From an uncultured Dehalococcoidia bacterium (GTDB lineage: Bacteria; Chloroflexota; Dehalococcoidia; Lucifugimonadales; CAJWER01): a stretch of DNA of 51,644 nucleotides. Numbering within the stretch: the stretch's first letter is position 1; every line of letters starts with the position of its first letter. Position numbers and translations under genes: made by a program. The stretch is taken from contig OY282443.1 of assembly GCA_958296115.1 (NCBI GenBank), forward strand, positions 1 through 51,644, given 5' to 3'. Positions 1-6,950 of the stretch are shown here, piece after piece. The notes beneath the pieces are model-generated. The model did not search any database. It saw only the letters and a list, made by a program, of their open reading frames with translations, and was not told the DNA's origin.

Positions 1-840
1 TTCGATCAGCTTCCGCCGGTTGTCCATGTCGCGGTCCAGCCAGCTGATCTGCCGGAAGTCGTGGCCCGCTTCCTGGAACTGCTCGCAGATGTCGGCTCCG
101 TGGCTGACGGTGGCGGAGAACGCCAGCGTCTTGACCGGTCCACCGAAGTGCTGGTGCGTGCGCTTCTCCCACGTCTCGAGCACGTCTCCGATCACCACTC
201 GCCCGCGCCTCTCGACCTCGCCCGCCAACCACTCGCCCGCCGACGTTCGCGCACCGGTCATGTCGGGCTCTCGCCCGGCATAGACGCGGAGAGGGACCAG
301 CCAGCCGCGTCCCACCAGCTCTTCCGTCGTCGTCACCTGCACCACCGTGTCCCAGTGCTGTCCCATCCCGGCGGAAAACGGCGTGGCGGACAAGCCCACG
401 GCCACGCCGTCGTGGTCCGCCAGCAGCCGGAGAATGCGCTTGCGCTGGTCATGGCATTCGTCCACGATCACGAGATCGGCGTCCAGCTCCATCCGTCGCT
501 TCTCGAGCGTCTGGGCGGAGGCGATGCGGACGGGTTCGTCAACGCCGCGAGTGCTCTTCCCCTGGATGATCCCGTGCCCGATCCCGGCTTCGGCGAAGAC
601 CTTGGAAGTCTGGTCCACGAGCGCCAGCCGATCCACGAGAAACACCACGCACTTGCCCCTTGATGCGGCCTGCTCAGTCATCCATGCGGCCAGCACCGTC
701 TTGCCGGAGCCCGTCCCCATGCACAGGACCTGTCGGCGGTCGCCCTGTCGGATTTGCTGGCGCAACACGCTGATCGCTTCCAGTTGGTAGTCTCGGAGCA
801 CGATCTTCGGACGCGCCAGGGCCAAGGTCGGTTGAGTCAT
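1..840 (-). CDS. SF2 DEAD/DEAH-like helicase, N-terminal part (gene continues at 50943-51644)
   Basis: This is the N-terminal 280 residues of an ATP-dependent superfamily 2 helicase acting on DNA during replication or recombination. The ATG at 840 overlaps the stop of a 15-codon ORF (ATGA). Visible motifs are RDYQ (residues 16-19), Walker A MGTGSGKT (41-48), DECH (127-130) and SATP (151-154). The frame is open to base 1 and resumes in phase at 51644, where motifs V and VI are found. The split is therefore only where the circle was opened. It is the last large enzyme of the leftward replication operon. The exact substrate (branched or duplex DNA) cannot be read from sequence. Confidence 0.93.
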   Translation of the reverse strand, partial: MTQPTLALARPKIVLRDYQLEAISVLRQQIRQGDRRQVLCMGTGSGKTVLAAWMTEQAASRGKCVVFLVDRLALVDQTSKVFAEAGIGHGIIQGKSTRGVDEPVRIASAQTLEKRRMELDADLVIVDECHDQRKRILRLLADHDGVAVGLSATPFSAGMGQHWDTVVQVTTTEELVGRGWLVPLRVYAGREPDMTGARTSAGEWLAGEVERRGRVVIGDVLETWEKRTHQHFGGPVKTLAFSATVSHGADICEQFQEAGHDFRQISWLDRDMDNRRKLIE

Positions 841-884
841 TCGCCGAACAAGTCCCTTTGCGGGGGAGTCTCCGGCGCAATCAT
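837..884 (-). CDS. 15-residue ORF ending in a QRDLF clamp-like motif
   Basis: A 15-codon ORF (MIAPETPPQRDLFGE) starts at 884 inside an ATGA overlap with the preceding gene's stop. It ends in a second ATGA overlap with the helicase start. The QRDLF near the C terminus resembles the QL[SD]LF peptide by which bacterial proteins bind the DNA sliding clamp. The reading frame also lies one shift away from the end of the upstream gene, so it could instead be a frameshifted C-terminal tail. Being squeezed between two coupled genes argues that it is translated. Function is inference only. Confidence 0.4.
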   Translation of the reverse strand: MIAPETPPQRDLFGE

Positions 885-1351
885 GGGCGGCTCTCCAGCA
901 GTAGCTCGAACTGGTCCGGCCGCTCGATCTCGATCTTCGCCAGCGCGTCGATCAACGCGGACCGCCAACGCTCGAACGCGGAGAGAGGGACCGGGCGGCC
1001 CGACGGGCCGACGACGCACAGCTTGCCGCGCCGCGCCCAGTTGGAGACGGACGCCTCCACGGCTGCCGCCGAATCCCCGCCAGCGTCGTCGGCGAGCAGT
1101 TCGACGGCCTTGTCCGTCGCCGCGCTCAAGTCGTCGGCGGCGGCCAGCGGCAGGTCCTCAGCGACGGCGTAGGCGCATATCTGCTTGTTCCGATCCGCGA
1201 AGGCGGACCTGCGGCTTATGGGCTGGGGGAAGAACAGCAGCTTGTCGACCGGCGCTGGAAGCATCGGCATCTGCGGGACGGCCGACCGGACGGTAACCGC
1301 CAAGTGCAGGAACCCGTAGCCCGGTCCGTACCTCTTCTCCTTGTTCATCAT
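881..1351 (-). CDS. unknown phage protein, about 156 aa
   Basis: I do not recognise this protein. It begins with tandem Met codons at 1351 and 1348, a few bases after the stop of the zinc/HTH gene at 1360. It ends at 881 in an ATGA overlap with the 15-codon ORF. The middle is alanine- and acid-rich (AEDLPLAAADDLSAATDKAVE) and probably helical. The C-terminal third (SAFERWRSALIDALAKIEI) also looks helical. It is the third gene upstream of the helicase and co-transcribed with it, so a replication accessory role is possible but unproven. Confidence 0.75.
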   Translation of the reverse strand: MMNKEKRYGPGYGFLHLAVTVRSAVPQMPMLPAPVDKLLFFPQPISRRSAFADRNKQICAYAVAEDLPLAAADDLSAATDKAVELLADDAGGDSAAAVEASVSNWARRGKLCVVGPSGRPVPLSAFERWRSALIDALAKIEIERPDQFELLLESRP

Positions 1352-1359
1352 TGTCCGTT

Positions 1360-1749
1360 TCAGATATGCTTCCACGTCTGGCCTTTCGCCGCCCGCAACA
1401 CGGTTGTGGGATGGACGCGATAGACGCCTGCAAGTGCTTTGTGCGATTCTCCAGCCCGGTAGCGTCGGCGTATCTCCCGCACGTCCTGGGCCGTCAGCCT
1501 GGCACGGTGTCCGATCCGTGCTGGAGGCGGATCGGAAGTGGAGTTGTGGGTTTTCACGCGGCCGTAGTGGAGCGAGCAAAGCCCCTTGGCTTCATGCGTT
1601 CTTCCGCATCCGTCCACGGAACACCACCGCAAGGGCTTCACGACCTTCTTGAGCGGATCGCCGTGTCGTTGCCAGCGGCTGTAGTGTCGCTTGCACCAGC
1701 TTCGGGCGACCACCTTGTCCCGACACCGGGAGATGGAGCACGTCTTCAT
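1360..1749 (-). CDS. two zinc knuckles plus C-terminal HTH domain, DNA-binding protein
   Basis: The 129-residue product has two copies of a small Cys/His module (CSISRCRDK...WCKRHY, then CSVDGCGRT...LCSLHY), each of C-x4-C-x(n)-C-x2-H type. These modules usually precede HNH endonuclease domains in phages. Here they are followed instead by LTAQDVREIRRRYRAGES...TWKHI, a helix-turn-helix of the kind found in homing-nuclease-associated proteins. No HNH motif is present. The start at 1749 overlaps the upstream stop (ATGA). Related modules occur at 31199-31651 and 11321-11761. Likely sequence-specific DNA binding. Confidence 0.82.
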   Translation of the reverse strand: MKTCSISRCRDKVVARSWCKRHYSRWQRHGDPLKKVVKPLRWCSVDGCGRTHEAKGLCSLHYGRVKTHNSTSDPPPARIGHRARLTAQDVREIRRRYRAGESHKALAGVYRVHPTTVLRAAKGQTWKHI

Positions 1750-2048
1750 GGGCAATCCTTCTTGGGTTGAGGCGATTCGGCTGGGGCCTTCGCTTCGCGA
1801 AGTCGGCTCATACCTTCTTTCCAGCGGGCCGTGCAACGGTCGCACCACGGCTTCAATCGGCCTAGTTGCGCGCAGTCGGTACATCCCTTCCTTTCTCTCT
1901 TTGCTTGCCGGAGCTTGTTTATTTGCGCGACAATGGGAATCAGACACGTCGCACAATAGTGCTTGCTTCCGCCGTCTTCCCTCGATCCCATGCACTTGAT
2001 GCAGGTTTTGTCTTCGAAGAGGTCGGACTGAAACTCCAGCACGGTCAT
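1746..2048 (-). CDS. small Cys-rich zinc protein with N-terminal QSDLF motif
   Basis: A protein of about 100 residues with two zinc-type clusters: CIKC paired with CATC, and CTDC paired with CDRC. I chose the ATG at 2048 because GGGAG lies at proper distance; the ATG six bases upstream is too close to it. Residues 7-11 read QSDLF, close to the bacterial sliding-clamp binding consensus. It is the first leftward gene after the divergent ParB-like island and overlaps the next gene by ATGA. Function unknown. Confidence 0.75.
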   Translation of the reverse strand: MTVLEFQSDLFEDKTCIKCMGSREDGGSKHYCATCLIPIVAQINKLRQAKRERKGCTDCAQLGRLKPWCDRCTARWKEGMSRLREAKAPAESPQPKKDCP

Positions 2049-2081
2049 GGACATTCTCCCTTGGATTGATTAGGCTTGAGC

Positions 2082-2456
2082 ATGGCAACCGCAACTCGGT
2101 GTTCCAGTCTACGGGACCCGGCGACGACCCGTACTTTCGAGGTATCTTCTGAGAGTGGGGGGGCTGGGCACCGGGCGGTGGCCGTCGGAGTGCCCAGATA
2201 TCTGACAGCGAGAGGCGGAGCGTGCCCCGAATGCGGAGCCCCGCCCAATCGGCGGCGATGGGCGTTCGTCGGGCAAGTCGAGACCAAGCCGGACATGCCA
2301 GTGGACCCAACGAAGGGACTCCGCTTGGTGCGCCCGGACGTGGCGGCGTGGCAGTGCGGCCGCCCGGCAACCGCACAGTCTAAAGCAGAGCCCGGATGCG
2401 GCGCGTTGTTCACCTGGGCTGGGCGCATCATTGACCAACTCCACTTGACGCTATGA
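2082..2456 (+). CDS. zinc-ribbon protein upstream of the ParB-like gene
   Basis: This rightward ORF overlaps the ParB-like gene by 4 bp. The C-terminal two thirds carries CPECG, then a later WQCGR and GCGALF, which suggests a zinc ribbon. The start is uncertain: TTG at 2076, ATG at 2082 and GTG codons near 2176-2191 are all possible, and the first 35 residues look less protein-like, so a later start is plausible. With its partner it forms a two-gene island on the opposite strand to its surroundings. The product may help the ParB-like protein bind DNA (inference). Confidence 0.6.
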   Translation: MATATRCSSLRDPATTRTFEVSSESGGAGHRAVAVGVPRYLTARGGACPECGAPPNRRRWAFVGQVETKPDMPVDPTKGLRLVRPDVAAWQCGRPATAQSKAEPGCGALFTWAGRIIDQLHLTL

Positions 2457-3103
2457 TCGGCCTCGCACTCAATGCCAGAGGCACCCTCGTGCCGGGCACT
2501 CCGCTGGAGCGAGTGCACAACAATCCGTGGAACCCGAACAGGATGAAGGATCACGAGTACGAAGCCTTGGTGGCGTCCCTGCGCCGGCATGGCCAAGTAG
2601 CGCCGCTGGTCGTTCGGTTCCATCCGGAGGAAGAGGGACAGTTCGAGCTCGTTGACGGCGAGCACCGGAAGCGTGCGTGCGAGGAAGTCGGGTTCAGCGA
2701 GGTGGACATCTACAACTTGGGCGACATCGACGATCTGACGGCGATGCAGCTCAACGCGGTCCTCACCGAGTCCAGGGGCGCTAGCGACAGCTTTGAACTC
2801 GGAAAGCTGATCCAGTCGATGCAGGGCGAGGGAGCCTCGCTGGTCCAGATCGCGGAGTCTCTGCCGCATGGTGTGGAACGCCTCTCTCAGCTGGTTGACG
2901 CGGCCAACTATGACTGGAAAACGGCGGTCCAGGACGCGCCCGATCCCAAGCCGCAAGCGCATGAGGTCTTCGGCCCGTTTCGGGTCCCGGTGGCTCATGC
3001 TGAAGCCGTCCGGCAAGCGTTGGAGGAAGCCCAGAACAGACCGGGCGCGAGCACGCCGGAGCTGGCGTTCGTGGCGGCGGTCACGAACGCGGACCTCGAG
3101 TAG
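2453..3103 (+). CDS. ParB/Srx-fold nuclease-like protein
   Basis: The 216-residue product has a ParB N-terminal domain. NPWNPNRMKDHEYEALVASL is followed by RHGQVAPLVVR and the hallmark FELVDGEHRKRACEEVGF (about residues 60-85). Next comes a helical segment starting MQLNAVLTESRG, typical after the ParB-N fold. This family includes segregation proteins, CTPases and phage nucleases or regulators. There is no ParA gene in the genome, so partitioning in the classical sense is doubtful. It is translated from the same message as the zinc-ribbon ORF. It might regulate transcription or act at the iteron region (inference). Confidence 0.88.
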   Translation: MIGLALNARGTLVPGTPLERVHNNPWNPNRMKDHEYEALVASLRRHGQVAPLVVRFHPEEEGQFELVDGEHRKRACEEVGFSEVDIYNLGDIDDLTAMQLNAVLTESRGASDSFELGKLIQSMQGEGASLVQIAESLPHGVERLSQLVDAANYDWKTAVQDAPDPKPQAHEVFGPFRVPVAHAEAVRQALEEAQNRPGASTPELAFVAAVTNADLE

Positions 3104-3110
3104 GGGGTCG

Positions 3111-3491
3111 TCATTCCCACTTCGCCTTCTTCCTCTCGACCGGCACCACGTGCCGAATCTTGTTGGGACGCGCCGTTGCGTTCCAGGCGTCTATGACGGC
3201 GTGAACCTCCGCCACAAGCCGGTCGGCGGTCTTAAGCTGGCAAATGGTTCGGTTGGACGGCCAGATGTTCATGCGCCGACAGACCTGTCGCGTCCGACGG
3301 CGCATGTCCAGGATCAGCAGCCGGGCGCTCAAGGACCTCTCTTCCCGGAGACAGGCCCGAGCCGATTGTGCGTGGTCGGCGATCATCTCGCACCACACGC
3401 GCGGACCTTCGATGCTCCACCAGCAAGCCTTGGAATCGGCGGTTACGTGGAGTCTCCAGAGCGCATCGTCCAGCTTCTGGTTGGGCGTCAC
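3111..3491 (-). CDS. unknown helical protein, 126 aa
   Basis: I do not recognise the family. The GTG at 3491 sits in a GTGA overlap with the stop of the coiled-coil gene upstream. The protein is rich in Trp and Cys early (ACWWSIEGPRVWCEMI) and has two long basic helical segments. It ends in a Lys/Arg-rich tail (VPVERKKAKWE). It converges with the ParB-like gene, leaving only 7 bp between stops and no terminator hairpin that I can see. Confidence 0.7.
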   Translation of the reverse strand: MTPNQKLDDALWRLHVTADSKACWWSIEGPRVWCEMIADHAQSARACLREERSLSARLLILDMRRRTRQVCRRMNIWPSNRTICQLKTADRLVAEVHAVIDAWNATARPNKIRHVVPVERKKAKWE

Positions 3492-3793
3492 GGGCGCATG
3501 TCCATGAGTTCTTTGTTGGCCTGGGTCAGGCTCATGACAGCGTCTGCCATCTCCTTGTTGACGTTCACGATGGCTTGGTACCACTCTTCCTTCCTCCGAA
3601 GCTTGTTGGCGAGCTTCTCCACCTTGCGTTCGGCCCTCTCCGTGTCGCTCCGGGCCTCGTCGACAGACCCGCGCAGGGACTGGATTTTGTCTTCCGCTTG
3701 CTGCTGGCGTTCCAGGCCTTCTTGGAGGGCGGCATCGCGGTTGATGCAGATCTGAACCAGCTGGTTCGGGGGCAGGCTCTCGTAGTGGCTCAT
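3488..3793 (-). CDS. small coiled-coil protein
   Basis: A 101-residue protein made mostly of heptad-like charged helix (about residues 20-75, for example RQQQAEDKIQSLRGSVDEA). The ATG at 3793 overlaps the stop of the upstream zinc gene. No catalytic motif is visible. It probably oligomerises. It belongs to the chain of small coupled genes between 3111 and 6173, likely early or middle genes of host takeover (inference). Confidence 0.78.
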   Translation of the reverse strand: MSHYESLPPNQLVQICINRDAALQEGLERQQQAEDKIQSLRGSVDEARSDTERAERKVEKLANKLRRKEEWYQAIVNVNKEMADAVMSLTQANKELMDMRP

Positions 3794-3990
3794 GAGTCGT
3801 CGTTCTCCTGTTCGTAGGCTTTGGCGTGGTTTTCCCAGCACGGCGAGCAGTAGAGCCAGCGCGTGTTGTTCCTCCAGATGCCCCTGGCGAAGAAGCACCA
3901 CGAGCACCAGCCTCCGGTGTTGGCGTGGAGGCGGGAGTTTCGGGATGCGGGGGGGTTGGACAGGTTGCGATGCGAGTAGGGGCGCGTCAT
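3790..3990 (-). CDS. 66-residue zinc-finger-like protein
   Basis: A short basic protein with CSWC and a later CSPC pair, consistent with one zinc site of C-x2-C...C-x2-C type (about residues 29-52). Starts at 3990 and ends at 3790, both as 4-bp overlaps with neighbours. Function unknown; the size suggests a nucleic-acid or protein-binding adaptor. Confidence 0.75.
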   Translation of the reverse strand: MTRPYSHRNLSNPPASRNSRLHANTGGWCSWCFFARGIWRNNTRWLYCSPCWENHAKAYEQENDDS

Positions 3991-4190
3991 GCGTCGAGTC
4001 CGGTGCGTCCCAACCGGATGTCGTTGGGGGGCCAGGGCTCCTCGCGAGACTCTTCGACGCACGCGCCGCACAAGTCGCCTTCTTCGGTCGAGACGAACTC
4101 GGTGCCCGGCGCGATGGAGTCTTCGCACCGCTCGCACCGGTACCAGCCTCGGGACGTGAGCCACACGTAATCGTCGTCGGGGGCGGTCAT
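3987..4190 (-). CDS. 67-residue zinc-ribbon protein
   Basis: The sequence contains CERC near residue 19 and CGAC near residue 41, a compact C-x2-C...C-x2-C ribbon in an otherwise acidic protein. It follows the gene at 4504-4187 and precedes another small zinc gene, both by ATGA overlap. No family recognised beyond the metal-binding pattern. Confidence 0.76.
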   Translation of the reverse strand: MTAPDDDYVWLTSRGWYRCERCEDSIAPGTEFVSTEEGDLCGACVEESREEPWPPNDIRLGRTGLDA

Positions 4191-4504
4191 GCGGACAGCC
4201 GCCGGGCCAACTTCAAAGCGTTGCTCTCCGCCGCCTTCCAGTTCAACAGCTTCAAGAACGCCCGTAGCTCTCTGCGAGCCGTAGCCGTCTTGCGGGCCAG
4301 AACCCTGGGCCGGACCTTCTTCATGTTCGGATAGCCTGCCGCTTCCAAGCCGATGGGGCAGAGCCCGTACAGCTTGAACTTACCGCTGGGGCCTTCGCCT
4401 CGACGGACATTGGCAACCCAGTAGCCGTTGATCTTGACGTGGAAGTAGGTCGCACCGTTGCCCAGGTCTTTGGTGCGGGTGAAGCTGATCTTGGGAACGC
4501 TCAT
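4187..4504 (-). CDS. unknown 105-aa protein, paralogous C terminus with next upstream gene
   Basis: The ATG at 4504 overlaps the upstream stop. The first half looks like a beta-rich domain (GATYFHVKINGYWVANVRRG, then FKLYGLCPIGLE). The last 20 residues, WKAAESNALKLARRLSA, closely match the end of the adjacent upstream product (WEAAEKNALELARRASA). The DNA is also similar there, so a tail segment was duplicated. Function unknown. Confidence 0.76.
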   Translation of the reverse strand: MSVPKISFTRTKDLGNGATYFHVKINGYWVANVRRGEGPSGKFKLYGLCPIGLEAAGYPNMKKVRPRVLARKTATARRELRAFLKLLNWKAAESNALKLARRLSA

Positions 4505-4722
4505 GCGGACGCCCTCCGGGCCAGCTCCAAGGCGTTCTTCTCCGCTGCCTCCCATTCCTTGATCGCCTCCATCCAGTCGCGTCGAGCACGCCGCACTATG
4601 ACTTGGTTCTGGACGGAACCGCTGTCGAGGTAGTGCAGGTCGGCTCTGAGCATGGCCAGCCGTTCGCTGTCCGCCTTCTTGCGGAACCGCTGGGCGGCTT
4701 GCTTGAGATCCTGCTTGTTCAC
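4501..4722 (-). CDS. small basic helical protein, shares C-terminal motif with downstream gene
   Basis: A 73-residue product beginning at a GTG (4722) in a GTGA overlap. It is rich in Ala, Arg and Lys and predicted to be all helical. The C-terminal WEAAEKNALELARRASA repeats the ending of the next gene. No recognised family. The repeated ending may be a shared interaction surface (inference). Confidence 0.72.
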   Translation of the reverse strand: MNKQDLKQAAQRFRKKADSERLAMLRADLHYLDSGSVQNQVIVRRARRDWMEAIKEWEAAEKNALELARRASA

Positions 4723-5156
4723 GGCGTAGCTCCTGCTTCGGGGGACGTAGCCCTCTTCAGATAGGCTCTGAACTTCTTGAGGCAGGCTTCGTCTTCGACC
4801 TCCATCTGTTGGATGGCCCGGTCGAACAGGTTCACCACGTCCTCGTGAGTCCTGTCCGTGCTGTCGTTCCACCGCTGGAGCATGTTCACGAACTCCGCAG
4901 GGTCGCCCTGGAGCCTCAAGTCTTCGAGGATCGGAGTCCACTTGTCGGGGTTCAAGACGCACCGCGGGAGGAAGCGAGCCAGGTTCCAGTAGGTGTCGGC
5001 GTCCAGGGGGTAGAGGGTGTCGTACTGGTTGGTGAAGGCGGCTTCCAGAGCGCCTACAACGGAGTACTTGGGCTGCTCCTGGTTGGCCATGGAGAACGTG
5101 TGCCGGCACCAGCCCTTGGCGATCAAGTCGCGGGCTTTCTCCAGCGCCCACTTCAT
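4719..5156 (-). CDS. DUF6197-like phage protein
   Basis: The 145-residue product starts MKWALEKARDLIAKGWCRHT and continues with a VVGALEAAF helix. It later has WNDSTDRTHEDVVNLFDRAI. This arrangement (gain-of-W helix, GAL helix, then WND...T..DV...FD.A) matches small phage and actinobacterial proteins of the DUF6197 type. Their role is unknown. Starts at 5156 in an ATGA overlap. Assignment is by remembered pattern, not a search. Confidence 0.75.
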   Translation of the reverse strand: MKWALEKARDLIAKGWCRHTFSMANQEQPKYSVVGALEAAFTNQYDTLYPLDADTYWNLARFLPRCVLNPDKWTPILEDLRLQGDPAEFVNMLQRWNDSTDRTHEDVVNLFDRAIQQMEVEDEACLKKFRAYLKRATSPEAGATP

Positions 5157-5503
5157 GAGATTGCCTCCTCGGCGAAATCAAAGTCCTTGGGCCCGAAGTC
5201 GATGATGTCGTCTTCGGCCTGACACCGAGCAGCGTAGGCCACCTGCTCGTCTTGCTTGGCCTGGAGCAGCGCCATGTAGGCGCTGTCGTACGTCGGCGTG
5301 TCCGCTGTAGCCTTGGCGAACGCGGCCCTGTCCGCCTTTTCGGCGGCGGCCAGTTTCTCCTTGGCTGCCTCATGGGCGGCCCTGGCGCGGTGGTACCGCG
5401 CGACGCGGTGTTCGGGCGACGATTTCGCCGCCTGGCGGTACTTCCGGTCGCCGTACCCTGGGCGGTCGACAGCCGGGTGGGTGTGGGCAACGAACATGGT
5501 CAT
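5153..5503 (-). CDS. alanine-rich helical protein, unknown
   Basis: A 116-residue protein starting at 5503 in an ATGA overlap. Residues about 35-90 form an Ala/Lys/Glu-rich helix (ARAAHEAAKEKLAAAEKADR), and the C terminus is acidic (DDIIDFGPKDFDFAEEAIS). No enzyme motif. Probably a dimeric helical protein. Confidence 0.72.
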   Translation of the reverse strand: MTMFVAHTHPAVDRPGYGDRKYRQAAKSSPEHRVARYHRARAAHEAAKEKLAAAEKADRAAFAKATADTPTYDSAYMALLQAKQDEQVAYAARCQAEDDIIDFGPKDFDFAEEAIS

Positions 5504-5757
5504 GAGTACAGCTCCTCGATCTGGTCGGCTGTGAGGGGATAGGCAAACATCAGCTGGTGGCCGTGGTAGTAGACATTCTTCGGGCTGGCATCCTCGAGGA
5601 TGCGGACCACCTGCCGATCCGAGTAGCAGTTGCCGCCGGGGAGGCTGGCACAGGCTTTCTGGTCGCGTTCGCAGCATCGCGCCGCTGTGGCGATGGTCTT
5701 GTGCGCTATCTCGCAGCACCCGCGGACGCTGCCGACGCACGTGTATCGGGCGCTCAC
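5500..5757 (-). CDS. cysteine-rich 85-aa protein, unknown
   Basis: A GTG at 5757 lies in a GTGA overlap. Seven cysteines occur in the first half (CVG, GCCE, RCCE, ACASL, NCYS), too many and too irregular for a standard ribbon. They may bind metal. The second half (YYHGHQLMFAYPLTADQIEEL) is ordinary. No family recognised. Confidence 0.68.
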   Translation of the reverse strand: MSARYTCVGSVRGCCEIAHKTIATAARCCERDQKACASLPGGNCYSDRQVVRILEDASPKNVYYHGHQLMFAYPLTADQIEELYS

Positions 5758-6173
5758 AGCCCGACGCTCCCGCCCGACATGGCGCGGAGGTTGCCGATGA
5801 TGCGGTCGGACTCGATGCGGGCCTTCTTGTCCAGCTTGGCCTCCCGCCGGGCTACGTCGGCCTTGGTGTCGCGCTGGATGTGGTAGGTCTTGCCGCTGAC
5901 GCGGATCTCCTGGAGCCGCTCCAGCTTGACGGTCCGCCACGGGCGCTTGCCCTTTGCGGCCAACGACATGTCGATGCCGACGACGTTCCGCCGCTCGGCA
6001 GCGTCGTAGGACAGCTTGCCGCCGTTTCTCCAGCGCGGCGCGGACACGCGAGCCCTCAGCGCCATCCGCCGGAGCGTCCCATCGGCCTTCTCGAAGGTGA
6101 CGCCGACGATGCAGTTGAGGCAGAGCATCGCCCAGGCCTGGTCTTCGGTGATCTTGATCGCCTTCATGCTCAT
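5754..6173 (-). CDS. SH3-like beta-barrel phage protein
   Basis: The 139-residue product has GVTFEKADGTLRRMALRARV, then GIDMSLAAKGKRPWRTVKLE and IRVSGKTYHIQ. This spacing matches the small SH3-fold proteins common in phages (VtFeKkDGT.R.M...), whose function is unknown. It is the first gene after a clear leftward promoter (6210-6238). Its ATG at 6173 is preceded by the leader CCCCCAACGGAGA. Confidence 0.8.
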   Translation of the reverse strand: MSMKAIKITEDQAWAMLCLNCIVGVTFEKADGTLRRMALRARVSAPRWRNGGKLSYDAAERRNVVGIDMSLAAKGKRPWRTVKLERLQEIRVSGKTYHIQRDTKADVARREAKLDKKARIESDRIIGNLRAMSGGSVGL

Positions 6174-6209
6174 GGTGGTCTCCGTTGGGGGGTTTATTCC
6201 TGCAAATGA

Positions 6210-6238
6210 AGTATGGCAAACCGCCCCGACTCCGTCAA
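6210..6238 (-). promoter_or_regulatory. sigma70-type promoter for the 6173-3111 operon
   Basis: On the minus strand TTGACG (6238-6233) is separated by exactly 17 bp from CATACT (6215-6210). A leader AACCCCCAACGGAGACC follows, ending at the ATG at 6173. Same architecture as the other promoters listed in this genome. Confidence 0.82.
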
Positions 6239-6396
6239 GTGCGTATTCGGCGGGGCGTCATGCGCACTTGCCCTAATTCCGCACGAGAGCCCATGAAACA
6301 AGGGAATTCGAGCGATTCAAGATTTTTCCAAATTAGGCTCGTTCGTCCGCCGGTCTCCGCCGAACAGCTCTCGCTTGGCCTTGTCTCGCCCGGAGC
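6239..6396. other. non-coding spacer, locally AT-richer
   Basis: About 160 bp without a credible gene lie between the stop at 6397 and the promoter at 6238. The segment 6260-6345 is clearly richer in A/T than the flanks. I see no strong rho-independent terminator or tRNA in it. Confidence 0.5.
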
Positions 6397-6675
6397 TCAC
6401 TCCCCAGCGAGGCTCGTCTTGATGGCCGCCAACGCCTCGTCGAGCGAGTCGAACACTTGACCGGCCAGCTCGGGACAGACACTCGCCAGCTCGCTGTTGG
6501 GCCGATAGTCGTAGGCGTTGACGGCGCGGAACGTCATGAGCAGCATCCCGAGATACGATCCGTCCTCGAGGACGGAGGTCCAGGCGCGAGCGCGAATGCG
6601 CGTCTTCTGGTCGGCGGACAGCTCGGCGTGGTGGACCTCGATCCGGCTAAAGCTGCGCTCCCGCGTCGTGATCAT
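6397..6675 (-). CDS. unknown 92-aa protein
   Basis: Starts at 6675 in an ATGA overlap with the zinc gene upstream. The sequence has a mixed alpha/beta look (TWTSVLEDGSYLGMLLMTFRAV is typical) and an acidic C terminus (DSLDEALAAIKTSLAGE). No family recognised. It is the last gene before the 6239-6396 spacer. Confidence 0.74.
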   Translation of the reverse strand: MITTRERSFSRIEVHHAELSADQKTRIRARAWTSVLEDGSYLGMLLMTFRAVNAYDYRPNSELASVCPELAGQVFDSLDEALAAIKTSLAGE

Positions 6676-6950
6676 GACGTGGCCATGGCGTCGATCTGCT
6701 CCGCCGACAAGCGCGGGAACCGCTTGGCCAGCCGCGCCCGTTCGGCGTCCAGCGTCTCGCCGCGCTTCACGGGCCTCGGCCTGTCCGGTGCGCGGGAGAT
6801 CATGCCTCGTCGTCGGCCTCGGGCCGCATAGGCTGCACGTGCGCGTTCTCGCGCCTTGCACCGCTGGCATCTGGCGCTGGCGACCCGCTCGGGGCACTCG
6901 ACGCAGCGCCCAGCTGCTCGGCGGGCGCGGTACTCGGCCTGCCTAGGCAC
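6672..6950 (-). CDS. small Arg-rich protein with CxxC zinc knuckle
   Basis: The N terminus contains CVECPERVASARCQRC, a C-x2-C...C-x2-C knuckle of the kind seen at the start of many phage DNA-binding proteins. A strongly basic helix (KARERARAAYAARGRRRG) follows. The 3-prime end of the tandem-HTH gene overlaps its start by 8 bp. Probably binds nucleic acid. Confidence 0.78.
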   Translation of the reverse strand: MPRQAEYRARRAAGRCVECPERVASARCQRCKARERARAAYAARGRRRGMISRAPDRPRPVKRGETLDAERARLAKRFPRLSAEQIDAMATS

